From Jaapia argillacea MUCL 33604 (Eukaryota > Basidiomycota > Agaricomycetes > Jaapiales > Jaapiaceae), in the NCBI GenBank assembly GCA_000697665.1, contig KL197714.1, positions 1,387,557 to 1,451,556 of the forward strand: DNA of 64,000 bases. The letters are read 5' to 3'. Positions 1-11,196 of this stretch are shown piece after piece. The position numbers and the translations under genes are program-made. The notes under the pieces are model-generated. The model saw only the letters and a program-made list of their open reading frames with translations, was not told where the DNA came from and searched no databases. How positions within the stretch are numbered: the stretch's first letter is position 1; every line of letters begins with the position of its first letter.

Positions 1-49
1 TGAGTATCGGAACCTGGCAAATGTACATCCACATCCCCATCCCTGGGCC

Positions 50-2480
50 TCAATGGGATATTCGACTCCCGTATTTGACACCACGCGGGAGTGTTGATAC
101 GTTCCGGATGGTATCATTATCCAACAGTAGCCTACCATGGGCAAGGGTCGCTGGAGCGAAAGCTGAGAACGCTGTCGAAATTACGACTGAGAGAAGCACT
201 TACCCCCAGTAATATGCCTGTGTTCCATCCTGCTGAGGTCTCGCCATCAAAACGTACAGCGGACCGGCTGAGATCGCAGAGATTGTGTCGGGGACAACCA
301 AATCCTGCACCAGGGAGAAGATGATCTTCGAACCTCGAGTCTTCTCGAGAATACATGCAATCAACTCCTCGGGTTCGTCCTCGCTAGGTTTGCTCGTAAC
401 AGGACGATAGAGTGAGCTGATGCAAGGAATATGGGAAGCCTTGACCCATCCTACATAGTGGCTGTCGATATAGAGTGCCAGGTCGTCGTCATATTGTCGC
501 TTATATCCAATACGCAAGAGAGACCAGAAAACCTGCCGCATATTCAGTGGGGTGGGTGGGAGGATGCAAGGGAACATAAATTGACCTTCTTTTTGCCTTG
601 AGAGTTTGGCTGGAGGGGGTCATCGACACAAATACCCTCGCATATCGTCGCATACCAGAAGGTGTGCGGTTTTTTGAAGGCTCGCTTCTTGTACCAGGCT
701 TCAAGATTGAGTTTGATAGCAAGTGCAGATGTCCGGGCTGATCGATCTCCATTATCGACGATGGTGCCGAGGATGCCAAGTATCTCGTCGTAGCAATCGA
801 CGTCTTCGTCGGCAACTTGAATTACATCTTCAACCGAACATTCTGAACTGAAATTTGGTGAAACCTAGTTACAATGTGAAGGCACAAGGAAGAGCAACGA
901 ATACATACTTCACAGCAATGGTGACAAGCTGCCGACAAAGTGATGTCCTGATCTTGCGAGGTAATCGACGACTCGGCATATCCCACGGCTCAGAAGATAT
1001 ATTGTGGTAGAAATCATGGCGTGCTTCGCCCGGCTTGAACATCCATTGTCGAAGGAACGCACCCCAAAGAGAAAAGAATGGTCCTGCAAATAATTCTACG
1101 AGCGATGGCCATTCCGGATTCCCTGTTGTACTACGATGTTGAACGTGAGTTGGGGCCACGGAGCGCTTCGGCAGTTTCGAACGAATCTCTGGGGTAAGCA
1201 GAGCGGCGAGATAGTTCTTGTTCGGTAAGATTCGATTGATGATTCGGTCCGCAGATTCGCCGGCTGGAAGAGGGGGAAATGAGCTGATGTCGAGCTAGAT
1301 AGAGTGCCGTCCTTACTACCAACAGTGTCGAAATATGATTGACACACCGGGACCACATAGCAATCCCAGAGTTGGGCACCACATATATCAGAGCACACCG
1401 ACGCAAATTGTGAAAGGATGCGAGCGTATATGTGGCTGAGAATGGGGTCGTCGCTCTGGGAAAGCTCGGCCCATTGATAAACCACCTCAGGTTTTATTGC
1501 CTCCAACAAAGTGGGGTGGGCGTGAACGATGCGCTCCAGGTTCGAAATCCGGAGGCCTGCGAGTATCTGGTGGTCTGAAATCCTAGAAGCCAGTCGATCA
1601 GAAATTCTTATGGTCAAAAAAGGCTTGGACCCACGTTGTGAATTGGATGAGGGTCGCAATAGATTCTGCACGATGGTCAGAAAGAATTCCAGGGCCAAAG
1701 CGATCTCCATAATCCAGGCTCTGGATGACTGTAAGGATCTCGCTCTCTGATAAGGATACAAGTGCGCGTCTTGACGGGGCAAGCAACAAATCCCGCTGTG
1801 GGTGACGGCGAGGCAGCGAGAGCAACTGGACCTGTTTTCTCTCAAGGATGTCGAAGACGCCGAGGTCGAGAAAGATGATCCGGGCCCGAGGATCGACGTA
1901 TATGAGGGTTGTGATGTAATACAATGCTAGAAACTGGTTGTTGGGGTTATGATCTCTTCAAAGACAATCAGTGCAAACGAAGCAGAATGTAACAGAGACT
2001 AACGCACAGCAGATAATCTACCAGCTTCCGATAATACGCAGGCAATCGGGCTTGGATTTTCGAGACTGACTCTCCAGAACTCGTTAGTGATTTGGTCGAA
2101 TGTGATAGCGCGATGGGAATGAGAGACCTGAGCGGCCGAGGAGCTTGAAAAAGGGAACGGCGGTGACGTTCTGCACCAGATAGACCATCGATAATGTCCT
2201 CCATAACAGCATTCGGCCCAATTCGAAGCCGTTCTGCGACACTTCCCGCAGCTACTTTCAATTTCTTTCCCGCCCTCCCAATCCACTTTCCGATCGTACA
2301 TCTAGGACCTGGGTTGTCCGAAAGAGTGGACGTGCTCGCCGTTTCGAGCCCAAAACAACCGCCTGCGTTACGGTTGGCGTCCAGCAAGCCGAAAAGATCC
2401 CTGGCTGGAATCGAGAACGTCTCCTCAGTGGATGTTTGTCCTTTCCCCTGGTCATTGCGTGAATGCCTGTCGGGAGACAT
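50..2480 (-). CDS. GPG-family protein, copy 1 (unknown function, C-terminus shortened)
   Basis: I do not recognise a named domain. It is the paralogue of the gene at 5239-7744 and can be spliced the same way. The first exon carries a low-complexity Ser/Thr start, then a GP-x-x-TIGKWIG motif and a helix ending AERLRIGPNAV. Later exons contain LLLAPSRRALVSLSESEIL, a DPILSHIYARILSQ helix and a C-terminal ALYIDSHYVGWVKASH segment, all matched in copy 2 and more loosely in the gene at 14336. The last exon (CTCCAG acceptor, then ATLAHGR) stops at 50-52 because GGA of copy 2 is TGA here, so about 30 C-terminal residues are lost. The start is the ATG giving MSPDRH, aligned with MSPHRH of copy 2. No signal peptide or clear membrane span is seen. 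Gene presence is well supported; function is unknown. Confidence 0.7.
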
Positions 2481-3680
2481 TAGAATGTGATAGCGCTATA
2501 GGTGTGGGCTAATATGGGTCCTCCATTTGAATGTTGCCCAGCACAGCTTGATAGAGGCCGCTCACAGGAAAGGTTGCGCAGCCAAAGCCATAGCCTGAAC
2601 CTTGAGGATAGAAGGTCAGATATCGCAGCTTACATATCCCGAGGTCCTCGGGAGGGAGATTCGGATCAGCCCGAATCACATTTTCTGGTCGAGACTTGAC
2701 TCGGTCAGAGTGCAGTGCAGAACGCCGAGCCCATACTTTACCGAGCACGTCTCGTAGAATCTGAGGCTCCTTACATATCGTGCAATATCTCGAGATATTG
2801 CATTTGTTTTGATAATTTGTTCGCAGACCATCACGTTCAGAGATTGAGTCACATTCGACATATTCGCAAATGGGTCGCCTGCGAATTTATCGCTACGATA
2901 GTGGAAAGGTTCCAATGGATTTAGTCGACATGGTGGCTGGCTGCGTCCGTGCTTACGTACCCTCTCTGACTATAGGCGCAGCTCGACCCGTCCTGACGTG
3001 GCTGAGGGAGCACTCGGGAGCGACAATCCAATGTCAAGAAATATCCGCGAGCCTCAAAAGCGTATCTGCCACCGACAAAGCCAATCTCTCCGGCGTCGTG
3101 GTCGATTGATAAATTTCTCGCAGCAGATGCTTCATACATTGCCATCCTACAGGGCTGGCACACTGATGGGTGAAATACGAGGGGATGTGACTCATCGTGA
3201 GTGGTGACGCGTGACCTGTACAAGTCGGTCATGGCCAGTGACGAAAATGTCACGTTCCCCTCGACTCCTCTCTCTGCCGGCTGACTAGCTTCGACAGCGT
3301 CTCTTTTTGAGTTTTTATTAGAGTCTCATTCCCCCCTCTTGGCCACTCGATGACAGCTGAGCAGATCTGTTGCGACTGGACATGTGCATATCCCCTTCAA
3401 GTTCCGCTTGCTTTACAGTTTAATTCTGCTTTGCCACGCTCAGAAGTCATCGCTGCGTTTGGTATGTTTCTGATGGATTGTCAGATCGCAGTTGCAGGTG
3501 ATCATGAACAGACGACTGCTGCGTGCTTGCAATTTCAAAGATCTGATGGACGAGAAGAGCATTGCGGAGCACGTTGCTAGTTCTACGTGGATGGGTATAT
3601 AGACCTGGCCCACCAAGACCTATCGATCATCCAAACACTCACCAGCAAATCTATTCGCCTCTACTTCCTACAAAACCACC
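2481..3680. other. Intergenic: upstream of GPG copy 1 and of AtaL gene 1
   Basis: No gene seen. Bases about 2520-2715 match 7795-7985 upstream of GPG copy 2, so the tandem duplication extends beyond the genes. Bases about 2850-3060 resemble 39,840-40,000. From about 3200 the sequence resembles, in inverted orientation, the regions before the AtaL genes near 39.1-39.4 and 42.5-42.8 kb. Confidence 0.5.
3564..3602 (+). promoter_or_regulatory. Core promoter of AtaL gene 1: shared 15-mer plus TATA box
   Basis: GCGGAGCACGTTGCT lies at 3564-3578, followed by GTATATAG at 3595-3602, about 80 bases before the ATG. The same 15-mer occurs without mismatch before three other AtaL genes, each next to a TATA motif. 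Confidence 0.55.
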
Positions 3681-4184
3681 ATGGTCAACTACGCTGTATC
3701 CGCCACCCGAGTTATCCCCCCACGTGTGACGAGAGCCCAAGCATGGTCAGCCCTCAAAGATGGCGCTAAGAACCCTGTAGGGTTTGGGGGAATCACTGAG
3801 AGCACTATCGTGTCGGAGAACGAAAACGGGACGGAGTTCGTTAGGAAGTTCGTGAGGATGGGGAAGGAACACACACAGGCGGTAACTCTTTTCGAGCCAA
3901 CTTGGGTATGTAGTCCGTTCCCGATTTCAGCTGTGACGTTCTAAACGTTGATCTTCTTTTGTTGGTAGTACAAAGCCAAAGGGCAAGACCCTGACTCCGA
4001 GGTGACCATCATCTTGAGTTCCGATAAGGAGGGTGTCAACTACATCACCTTCACATTCCATTGGATTCACCCTGATGTCGAGGCAGGGTCAGAGCAGGAT
4101 AAGCAGATGGCAGCGCAGTATGAAGGGATAGTTAACAATGCTGCGGACAGTGCTATCAAGGCTGTTGACGATATCAAGGCCTAA
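3681..4184 (+). CDS. AtaL-like (DUF1857) START-fold protein 1
   Basis: Two exons joined at GAGCCAACTTGG | TACAAAGCC (donor gtatgt, acceptor ttggtag) give 146 residues. The order AQAWSALK, NPVGFGGI, SENENGTEFVRK, VTLFEPTW, ILSSDKEGVNYITF and GSEQDKQMAAQYEGI is that of the fungal AtaL/DUF1857 family, small SRPBCC-type proteins with a ligand-binding cavity. The family name comes from a gene in the acetylaranotin cluster of Aspergillus; a catalytic or carrier role is not settled. The ATG follows CAAAACCACC and matches the start of three paralogues here. There is no signal peptide, so it is probably cytosolic. It lies 220 bases ahead of a second AtaL gene on the same strand; the same two subtypes are paired again at 37,685-38,980. 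Confidence 0.88.
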
Positions 4185-4383
4185 TCTCGGGTTGGTCATA
4201 GAATGTCGAGGAACCAAGTACGATGTGGGTTTGATTGTACTCCATTGTAGCACATGTCCACCAGGAAATCGAAGCTTAGCGGTCTCATTTACTGACTTGC
4301 TAAGACATCGAATCATCACCTCGACGCAGCCACCTGAATTACAATGACGACGACAATCGGGTTCTAAACAAACAAGCGCTCGG

Positions 4384-4389
4384 TATAAA
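4384..4389 (+). promoter_or_regulatory. TATA box of AtaL gene 2
   Basis: TATAAA at 4384-4389. The paralogue at 37,685-38,192 has the same box, about 63 bases before its ATG. Here the homologous ATG is at 4460, 70 bases downstream, while the only in-frame ATG is at 4405, too close to the box to lie in a normal transcript. Confidence 0.5.
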
Positions 4390-4404
4390 GACTTCAGATG
4401 ATCG

Positions 4405-4978
4405 ATGAACTATCGTCCTGGTGCTTCGCCAAATCTCATTGCAATCAACGAAACCTACAATGATCACGACTGCAGCCACTCGCACCGTTTCGCCCAAATC
4501 TCACAAAGCCAACTTTGGGAAGCTCTCAAAATCAAAGCTCGTAAACCCATCGGCTTCATTGGAGCCTTCAAAGAATGCACAGGGATTTCTGAGTATGAGA
4601 ACGGGTTGGTCAGGAGAGCAGTCACTACGACGGGCACCGTCACGACAGAGGACGTCACTTTTGTCGAGCCTACCTGGGTGAGTATCGCGCTCGGCTATCC
4701 ACTGTAGATAGGGAACTGAGGATTTATTTGTCGGGGTGATGGAGGTGCACTTTAAAAGTAGGGGGGATGGCAAAGAAGTGTTTAACGTCATCAGCCTGAG
4801 TACCGACGAACAGGGTCGGCTCCTCCTCACGTACTCGTTCAATAGGACGGAGCCTGGGGTGCAACCTGGGTCAGAAGAAGAGAAGGAGCTAAGCAGGAAC
4901 TGGGTCAAGATCGCCGGGGGTGCCGTGGAACAGTCGATCAAGAAAGTCGAGGAGCTGGTGAAGGAAGGCAAGTTGTAG
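4405..4978 (+). pseudogene. AtaL-like (DUF1857) gene 2, probably frameshifted near its start
   Basis: The body is clearly an AtaL protein: SQLWEALKIKARKPIGFIGA, ISEYENGLVRRAV, DVTFVEPTW, then after an intron VHFKSRGDG and a C-terminal SFNRTEPGVQPGSEEEKEL, nearly identical to the paralogue at 37,685-38,192. That paralogue starts MITTAATRTVPP. Here the matching ATG (4460) reads MITTAATRTVSP and then loses the frame, because one base is missing between about 4485 and 4507. The frame can only be entered from ATG 4405, which lies about 16 bases after the TATA box. Either the protein uses an unusual start or translation of the correct frame has been lost. The second exon is intact, so the lesion is recent. 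Confidence 0.65.
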
Positions 4979-5238
4979 CTTGTAGGTTCAACTGAGGTTT
5001 TCAGCGGTTTTGGAAGAGAGGACAAACGGGGGTCACGATGGAATGATGAACCACGCATGTTTGGCTGGATAGTTTAGCATTGATCATAACTTCTGAGAGA
5101 TTGGGCCTGTCGAGCTCGACGATCGGCGAAACGGCGGTTAGGTGGATACTGTTTCGAGCTGGGCAATCTTGTGCTCTTGTATGTCTACGAAATCTGCAAC
5201 GGCGTTTGTTCTGTTGAGGCATCCGTCGAAGATTGAAA

Positions 5239-7744
5239 TCACGTAGAAAAGATGGTTACAACGGCGAAATCTGATTGAGTATCGGAACTTGGCAAATGCA
5301 CATACATCCCCATCCCCGAACCTCCATGGGATATTCCACCATATTCGATGCCATTCGGGAGTGTTGATACATTCCGGATGGTATCATTATCCAACAGTAC
5401 CCTACCATGGGCAAGGGTCGCTGGGGCGAAAGCTGAGAACGCTGTCGAAATCACGACTGAGAGAAGCACTTACCCCCAGTAATATGCCTGTGTTCCATCC
5501 TGCTGAGGTCTCGCCATCAAAACGTACAGCGGACCGGCTGAGATCGCAGAGATTACGTCGGGGACAACTAAATCCTGCGCTAGGGAGAAGATGATCTTCG
5601 AACCCCGAGTCTTCTCGAGAATACATGCAATCAGCTCCTCGGGTTCGTCCTCGCTCGGTTTAGTCGTAACAGGGCGATAGAGGGAGCTGATAGAAGGAAC
5701 ATGAGAAGCCTTGACCCATCCTACATAGTGGCTGTCGATATAGAGTGCCAGATCGTCTTCGTACTGCCGCTCGTACCCCATACGCGAGCTGGACCAGAAA
5801 ACCTGCCGCATATTCAGTGAGGTAAATGCGAGGATTCGAGTGGAATTAAATTGACCTTCTTTTTGCCTCGAGAGTTTGGCTGGAGGGGGTCATCGATGCA
5901 AATACCCTCACATATCGTCGCATACCAGAAGGTGTGCGGTTTTTTGAAGGCTCGCTTCTTGTACCAGGCTTCAAGGCTGAGTTTGATAGCAAGTGCAGAC
6001 GCTCGGCTTGATTGATCTCCATTATCGACAATCATGCCGAGGATGCCAAGTATCTCATCGTAGCAATCGACGTCTTCGTCGGCCACTTGAATTACATCTT
6101 CGACCGAACATTCTGAACTGAAATTCGGTGAAACCTAGTTAGAATGTGAATGCACAAGGAAGAGTGACGAATACATACTTCACAGCAATGGTGACAAGCT
6201 GCCGACAAAGTGATGTCCTGATCTTGGGAGGCAATCGACGACTCGGCATATCCCACGGCTCAGAAGATATATTGTGGTAGAAATCATGGCGTGCTTCGCC
6301 CGGCTTGAACATCCATTGTCGAAGGAAAGCACCCCAAAGAGAAAAGAATGATCCTGCAAATAATTCTACGAGCGATGGCCATTCCAAATTCCTTGTTGTA
6401 CTACGATGTTGAATCTGGGTTGGGGCCACGGAGTGCTTCGGCAGCTTCGAACGGATCTCTGGGGTAAGTAGTGCGGCGAGATAGTTCTTGTTCGGTAAGA
6501 TTCGATTGATGATTCGGTCCGCAGATTCGCCGGCTGGAAGAGGGGGAAATGAGCTGATGTTCAGCCAGATAGAGTGCCGTCCTTACTACCAACAGTGTCG
6601 AAATATGATTGACACACCGGGACCACATAGCAATCCCAGAGTTGAGCACCACAGATATCAGAGCACACCGACGCAAATTGTGAGAGGATGCGAGAGTATA
6701 TGTGGCTGAGAATAGGATCGTCGCTCTGGGAAAGCTCGGCCCATTGATAAACAACTTCAGGCTTTATAGCATCCAACAAAGTGGGGTGGGCGTGAACGAT
6801 CCGTTCCAGGTTCGAAATCCGGAGACCTGCGAGGATCTGATGTTCTGACACCCTAGAAGCCGGTACATAAAAAAGCTCATGCGGGGGGAGAAGGTTCGGA
6901 CCCACGTTGTGAATTGAATCAAGGAAGCAATAGAATTTGCACGATGGTCAGGAAGCAATCCAGGGCCAGTGCGACCTCCACAGTCCAGGCTCTGGATGAC
7001 TGTGAGGATCTCGCTTTCTGACAACGATACAAGTGCGCGTCTTGACGGGGCGAGCAATAAATCCCGCTGTGGGTGACGGCGAGGTAGAGAGAGTAATTGA
7101 TCTTGTTGCTTTTCAAGGATGTCGAAGACGCCAAGGTCAAGAAAGATGGACCGGGCCCGAGGATCGGCACATATGATGGTTGTGATGTAATACAATGCTA
7201 GAAACTGGTTGTTGGGGTTATTGTCTCTGCGGGAAAAATCAGAACAAAATGGAGTCGACTGGAAAGTAACGCACAGGAGATAATCTACCAGCTTCCGATA
7301 ATACGTGGGTAGTCGAGCTTGGATTTTGGAGACCGACTCTCCGGAACTCGCTGATGTGGTGGAATGTGATAGCGCGATGGGAATGAGAGACCTGAATGGC
7401 CGAGGAGCTTGAAGAAGGGAACGATGGTGGCGTTCTGCACCAGATAGACCATCAATAATATCCTCCATAACAGCATTCGGTCCAATCCGAAGTCGTTCTG
7501 CAACACTTCCCGCAGCTATTTCCAACTTCTTGCCCGCCTTCCCAATCCACTTTCCGATCGTATACCCAGGCCCAGGGTTGTCCGAGAGAGTAGACGTGCT
7601 CGCCGTTTCGAGCTCAAAACAATCGTCCGGATCGCGGTTGGCATTCAGCAAGTTGAACACGTCCCTCGCTGGAATCGAAAACATCGGCTCATCGTATGTC
7701 TTGCCCTTCTCCTGGCCATTGTGTGGGTGCCTGTGGGGAGACAT
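5239..7744 (-). CDS. GPG-family protein, copy 2 (unknown function)
   Basis: This is the most complete of the tandem pair. Visible junctions include CTCCT|gtgcgt...cgcag|AGACAA, ACAAC|gtgggt...ttctag|GGTGTC, GTTG|gtagta...ttccag|CCGGCG and a last exon beginning ATLAHGR. The N-terminus is Ser/Thr-rich, followed by GPGYTIGKWIGKAGKKLE and AERLRIGPNAVMEDIID. Central and C-terminal parts look globular and Trp-rich; no transmembrane span or signal peptide is evident. The last exon ends TLPNGIEYGGISHGG followed by about 30 more residues and a stop at 5239-5241. It is a direct duplicate of 50-2480 about 5.2 kb away, including roughly 240 bases of upstream DNA. The ATG (7742-7744) was chosen because MSPHRH aligns with copy 1. 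I know no function. Confidence 0.75.
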
Positions 7745-7985
7745 TTGAGTACGATGGTGAGCTGCAAGTATGCACCAGTGTTGGGCCTTGATGATTTGAA
7801 TGTCGTTGAGCACAGTTTGATAGAACCCGGCCCGGCCTCTCACAGGGAACGTTGCGCAGCCACTTAAGAATAGAAGACCAGATATCGCAGCTCATCCCGA
7901 GGCTCTCAAGAGGGGAATTCGGATCAGCCCGAATAACATCTTCTTGTTGAAGACTTGACTCAGTCGTGCAGTGCAGAACGCCGAG
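5265..7985. repeat. Direct segmental duplication of 1-2715
   Basis: Bases about 5265-7985 match 1-2715 over coding, intronic and upstream sequence with scattered substitutions and small indels. The AtaL gene pair at 3681-4978 is not part of the duplicated unit. Confidence 0.75.
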
Positions 7986-8395
7986 GGACTAGGTAACGAG
8001 CCTGTGCTAGCACTCAACATGTCCCGTAGAATCTGAAGTCGAACCGTAGCGAGCTCTAAGATAGCTTGACTGGCGTGACAAACGCGGAGCAATATTGGGG
8101 TATGAATGCGATAGACAAAGGACCGAGTCGGAGGGGCCAGCAAGCCACGGTGGCACACGACACATAGAAGCAGATAACGACAAACCCACACCACGTCCTG
8201 CAAGCCGACTTGTGAAGACGAGGATGTCAACTTCAACACACGACGGGTGCGAACTACATGATTAGGGATAAGGGTAGGGACCCTTGCCTCATCTCCACTA
8301 AAATGTGCACGTTCCGGTCACTATAGTATCGTCCGTCTCTGACCAAGGTATAAGTGAAAGAGAGTGAACGACCACCTCCCCGACTACATTGCAGT
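7745..8395. other. Intergenic: upstream of GPG copy 2, downstream of AWxHGC gene 1
   Basis: The first 240 bases belong to the GPG duplication. I see no convincing gene in the rest. Confidence 0.4.
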
Positions 8396-9580
8396 CTAGT
8401 CATCGTTAGGTGTCGTACAATACACAGCATAGTCCATTTGCCTCAGCAAAATCAGCCCAATGGGCGCAATAGTCTCAGCTCCAGGATCATTCCTCCCGAT
8501 GCAGACCTTCAATAATGTGCAGTCACTCCTCCGGGTGACGTCTGTCCTCAACACGGTTCTGCCGTTCCCATCCTTCAATATCACATTCGGTGCGTAACTG
8601 CCGAAAGTCCACCGCTTATCGACAGCACGGAGACTCGTGGACGAATTATCCCGCGAGTCGGCGAGGTTGAAAGAGAGGTAGTCGTTCGCAGGGTTGAATG
8701 ATCCTGATATGCATGGTGTGGTAGTGGTGTTTCCCGTAGCAGGGGACGTGCAGTTCCCTGTGATGGTGTTACTGATGAAGTCATAGCCGATGCTATGGAC
8801 CGAGGGGTAGCGAGGGTCAGATTCATTCGCGGAGAGGGTCGAGGAGTCGACGGTACGTAGTCCGAACGACCAGAAGTCCGCCGACTGCTGGAAGATGTCG
8901 TAGGAATATACGGGGTTATTGTAGAGGTAGTAGTGAGCGACGTTTGGATAATAAGGCGGGGCGTCATAACCCTGGGCATCAATGATGACTGAGATTGGGT
9001 AGCCATCGCATCCATGGTCCCATGCCCACTACAAGTCAGACGTGATCGTCAAGTTCTGAGAGGTGCAGTGAATGGAACTTGGAAACTTACCTTCTCCGCC
9101 ACTGACAGTCCGACGAAAGGTCCGAAGAACGGACATAAGATCATGAGCACAGCAACTGGGAACATGACGAAAATGTTCCAGAAAGTCCACAACGTATTCA
9201 ACAACGTCGACTTTCCATACCCACTGGACACTCCTCCCGAAAAGAAGTAGGCCCAGAAGGGGATCATGTTGACGAGACCCCAGACGAAGCCGAACATGAA
9301 CATCATAACTTCATACCCCGTCCAACCGCTCTGGGTTTTGTTGATGGCGTTGTGGGGGTTAGGATGTATTTCGGCTTGAACATCTGGAAAAAAGGGCATG
9401 AGTAGGATTCGCCAGTGGCGAATGCCAGGGAGACGTACAGAAGTAAATCCATGCTGCGTCCCCACAGTTGATTGCCAGCCAAAGCTGCGAGCGAAGATGT
9501 GAGCCTCGGCAGAGTCAACGAGGAGAAGAAAATCTCACAAAGACTAGGATAAACCCACAGGTTACCGAACCACTCGCCAT
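8396..9580 (-). CDS. AWxHGC-family membrane protein 1 (three spans plus ectodomain)
   Basis: Four exons. Exon 1 (MASGSVTCGFILVF) joins LWLAINCGDAAWIYFY through gtgaga...cgcag; exon 3 begins VQAEIHPNPHNAINKT and holds two spans (VMMFMFGFVWGLV and FWNIFVMFPVAVLMILCPFF); exon 4 begins WAWDHGCDGYP. The N-terminal third has three hydrophobic segments. The remaining ~240 residues are soluble, with several Asn-x-Ser/Thr sites (NESD, NCTS, NTTT, NSST) and cysteines, ending CTTPNDD. That suggests a plasma-membrane or secretory-pathway protein with a glycosylated lumenal or outside domain. I do not recognise the family; five copies occur in this window. The ATG aligns with the paralogue at 55,776-56,958. 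Confidence 0.75.
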
Positions 9581-10741
9581 TATCTCGGAGCGTTGTCGAA
9601 GAATGGACAGGAATGTGGGGGTGGTAGAAACGATGTCAAGTGGGGTTGCTCTGACTCGTGCTGAGGGAAGGCAAGTCGGGTGATTTCCAATGGTGGTGTC
9701 GGTGGTGGAGAGGTATCTGGGCCCATCGAGTATTTATATGATTCCTACGAAACTGTAGAGTCAGCGCGATGGCTGTACACCTTGAAGACTCCGAAAAGGG
9801 TCTAGAATGGGAAAGCATGGATAGCAGCTGTACTTGTGGCCCCGAATCCAGGAACCGCGTCCAATGCAAGTGCACTGCAGTTGCCCTCGAACAGCTCCAC
9901 GTTCTGTGCACAGCCCAAATGATGGTCGGAAAACACGAGGATCAAACGTTCAAGGCACGAAGCTGAGCGAGCTGGACTGTGTGATTCGAGGGATTGCGAG
10001 TCGTTTCCGTGGCATCCGTCAAGTTTCCGTCGGGTTATCTACCATAGGTGCCACTCACTAATTTCTCCACTGTGGGCGGGTTGCTATGGTAACTCACGGA
10101 TAGCGTCTGTTCTTTTCTCTCGGTGCTACTTAGCTGGTCATTGACCCCGCGGGTCGGGGAGGACGCTGGCAGTATGCTTGCAATTGTACGACGACGCTCA
10201 TGCATAGTACAGAAAAGTTCATAACTGAGCGAGTCTGATGGCTATGTTCGTCACGTCGTCACACCATCACGACGACCACGTGGGGCGGTGCTCTGCTGAA
10301 CAAATGGACGATCGGGGCGAAAGTCGTTGCATTGACACCCAACACCGGCATGCCACCAATCTCTCCGACCTCAAGGTCAGCTCACAGCCGGATGCGAGTG
10401 TAAATGATTAATCGTGAGTTTCCATAACAACAGCAGCGGACCTTTGTTAATCGCAGGCTGTACTTATAGCCCTTCGTGAGGAGAGATATTCGAGTGGCCC
10501 GTATGGAGCGAGGCGCAATCAGTTCCGTGATATGACCCCCACTGGCGCTCGCGGGTCCCTCGTGGATTTCCTCGCCCAAGTCATCCACGTTTTCGTAGAA
10601 CTCGAGAAGGCATTGTTTTCAATTACTATCTCGATATAGGGTTCAGATAACCCCCCTGGTATTGCCACATCCCCCTACTTCATCCGCCTTTTCGAACCTC
10701 AATACATAGAAGCTCCCGGTTTCCCCCACGTTCACCTCTTT
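9581..10741. other. Intergenic, no gene seen
   Basis: Bases about 9720-9960 resemble 57,080-57,300, the region upstream of AWxHGC gene 3, so this flank was copied with the gene. Nothing else is recognised. Confidence 0.4.
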
Positions 10742-11196
10742 TCAAAGGGTAATAGGGACACAGCCAAGGGAGATGAGACCGCCCTGTCATGAAAGCAGGC
10801 GATGGTGAGCACATTTTCGCAACCATCCCATCACTTCCACTCACAAACGAATTGTTTTCGCAGCAAACGGGAGAAGCGGTGCAAGCACCTCCGTTTCCGA
10901 CACCAAGGACGCTGATCGGGGAGCAGGTCAAACCCACGAGGCCTGTGATTCCGGAAAGGTCAATGCCAAGGAGCCCTGCGAGTGAGGTGACACCTAAGGA
11001 GGTCGACTACAGATTCACAGTCAGACCGTCGAGGAATTCCTTGTGGGTGAAATTGACTTACGTCCTGAACGGAGTTGCAACAGTTCAAGGTACCGACGTT
11101 GCATTGGGAAGTCTGCCTGACCTCCATATCGGCAGTGGGCATGGCGGTCGCAAGGATAGCAGAAACGGTCAAGGCGACGAAAGCACGGGAGAACAT
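10742..11196 (-). CDS. Class I hydrophobin 1
   Basis: Three exons: the first ends CNSVQ-D, the second runs from [11 protein letters not shown] to ENNSF, and the third is [13 protein letters not shown]. The 112-residue product has an N-terminal signal peptide ([15 protein letters not shown]) and eight cysteines spaced C-X6-CC-X32-C-X13-C-X5-CC-X12-C, the class I hydrophobin pattern. Such proteins are secreted and self-assemble into amphipathic rodlet layers on hyphae and spores. The last intron (gtgagt...atgacag) lies just after the CC pair. A TATA box lies about 70 bases before the ATG. A close paralogue with matching introns is at 40,273-40,728, and the shared sequence continues about 1 kb upstream of both. 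Confidence 0.93.
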
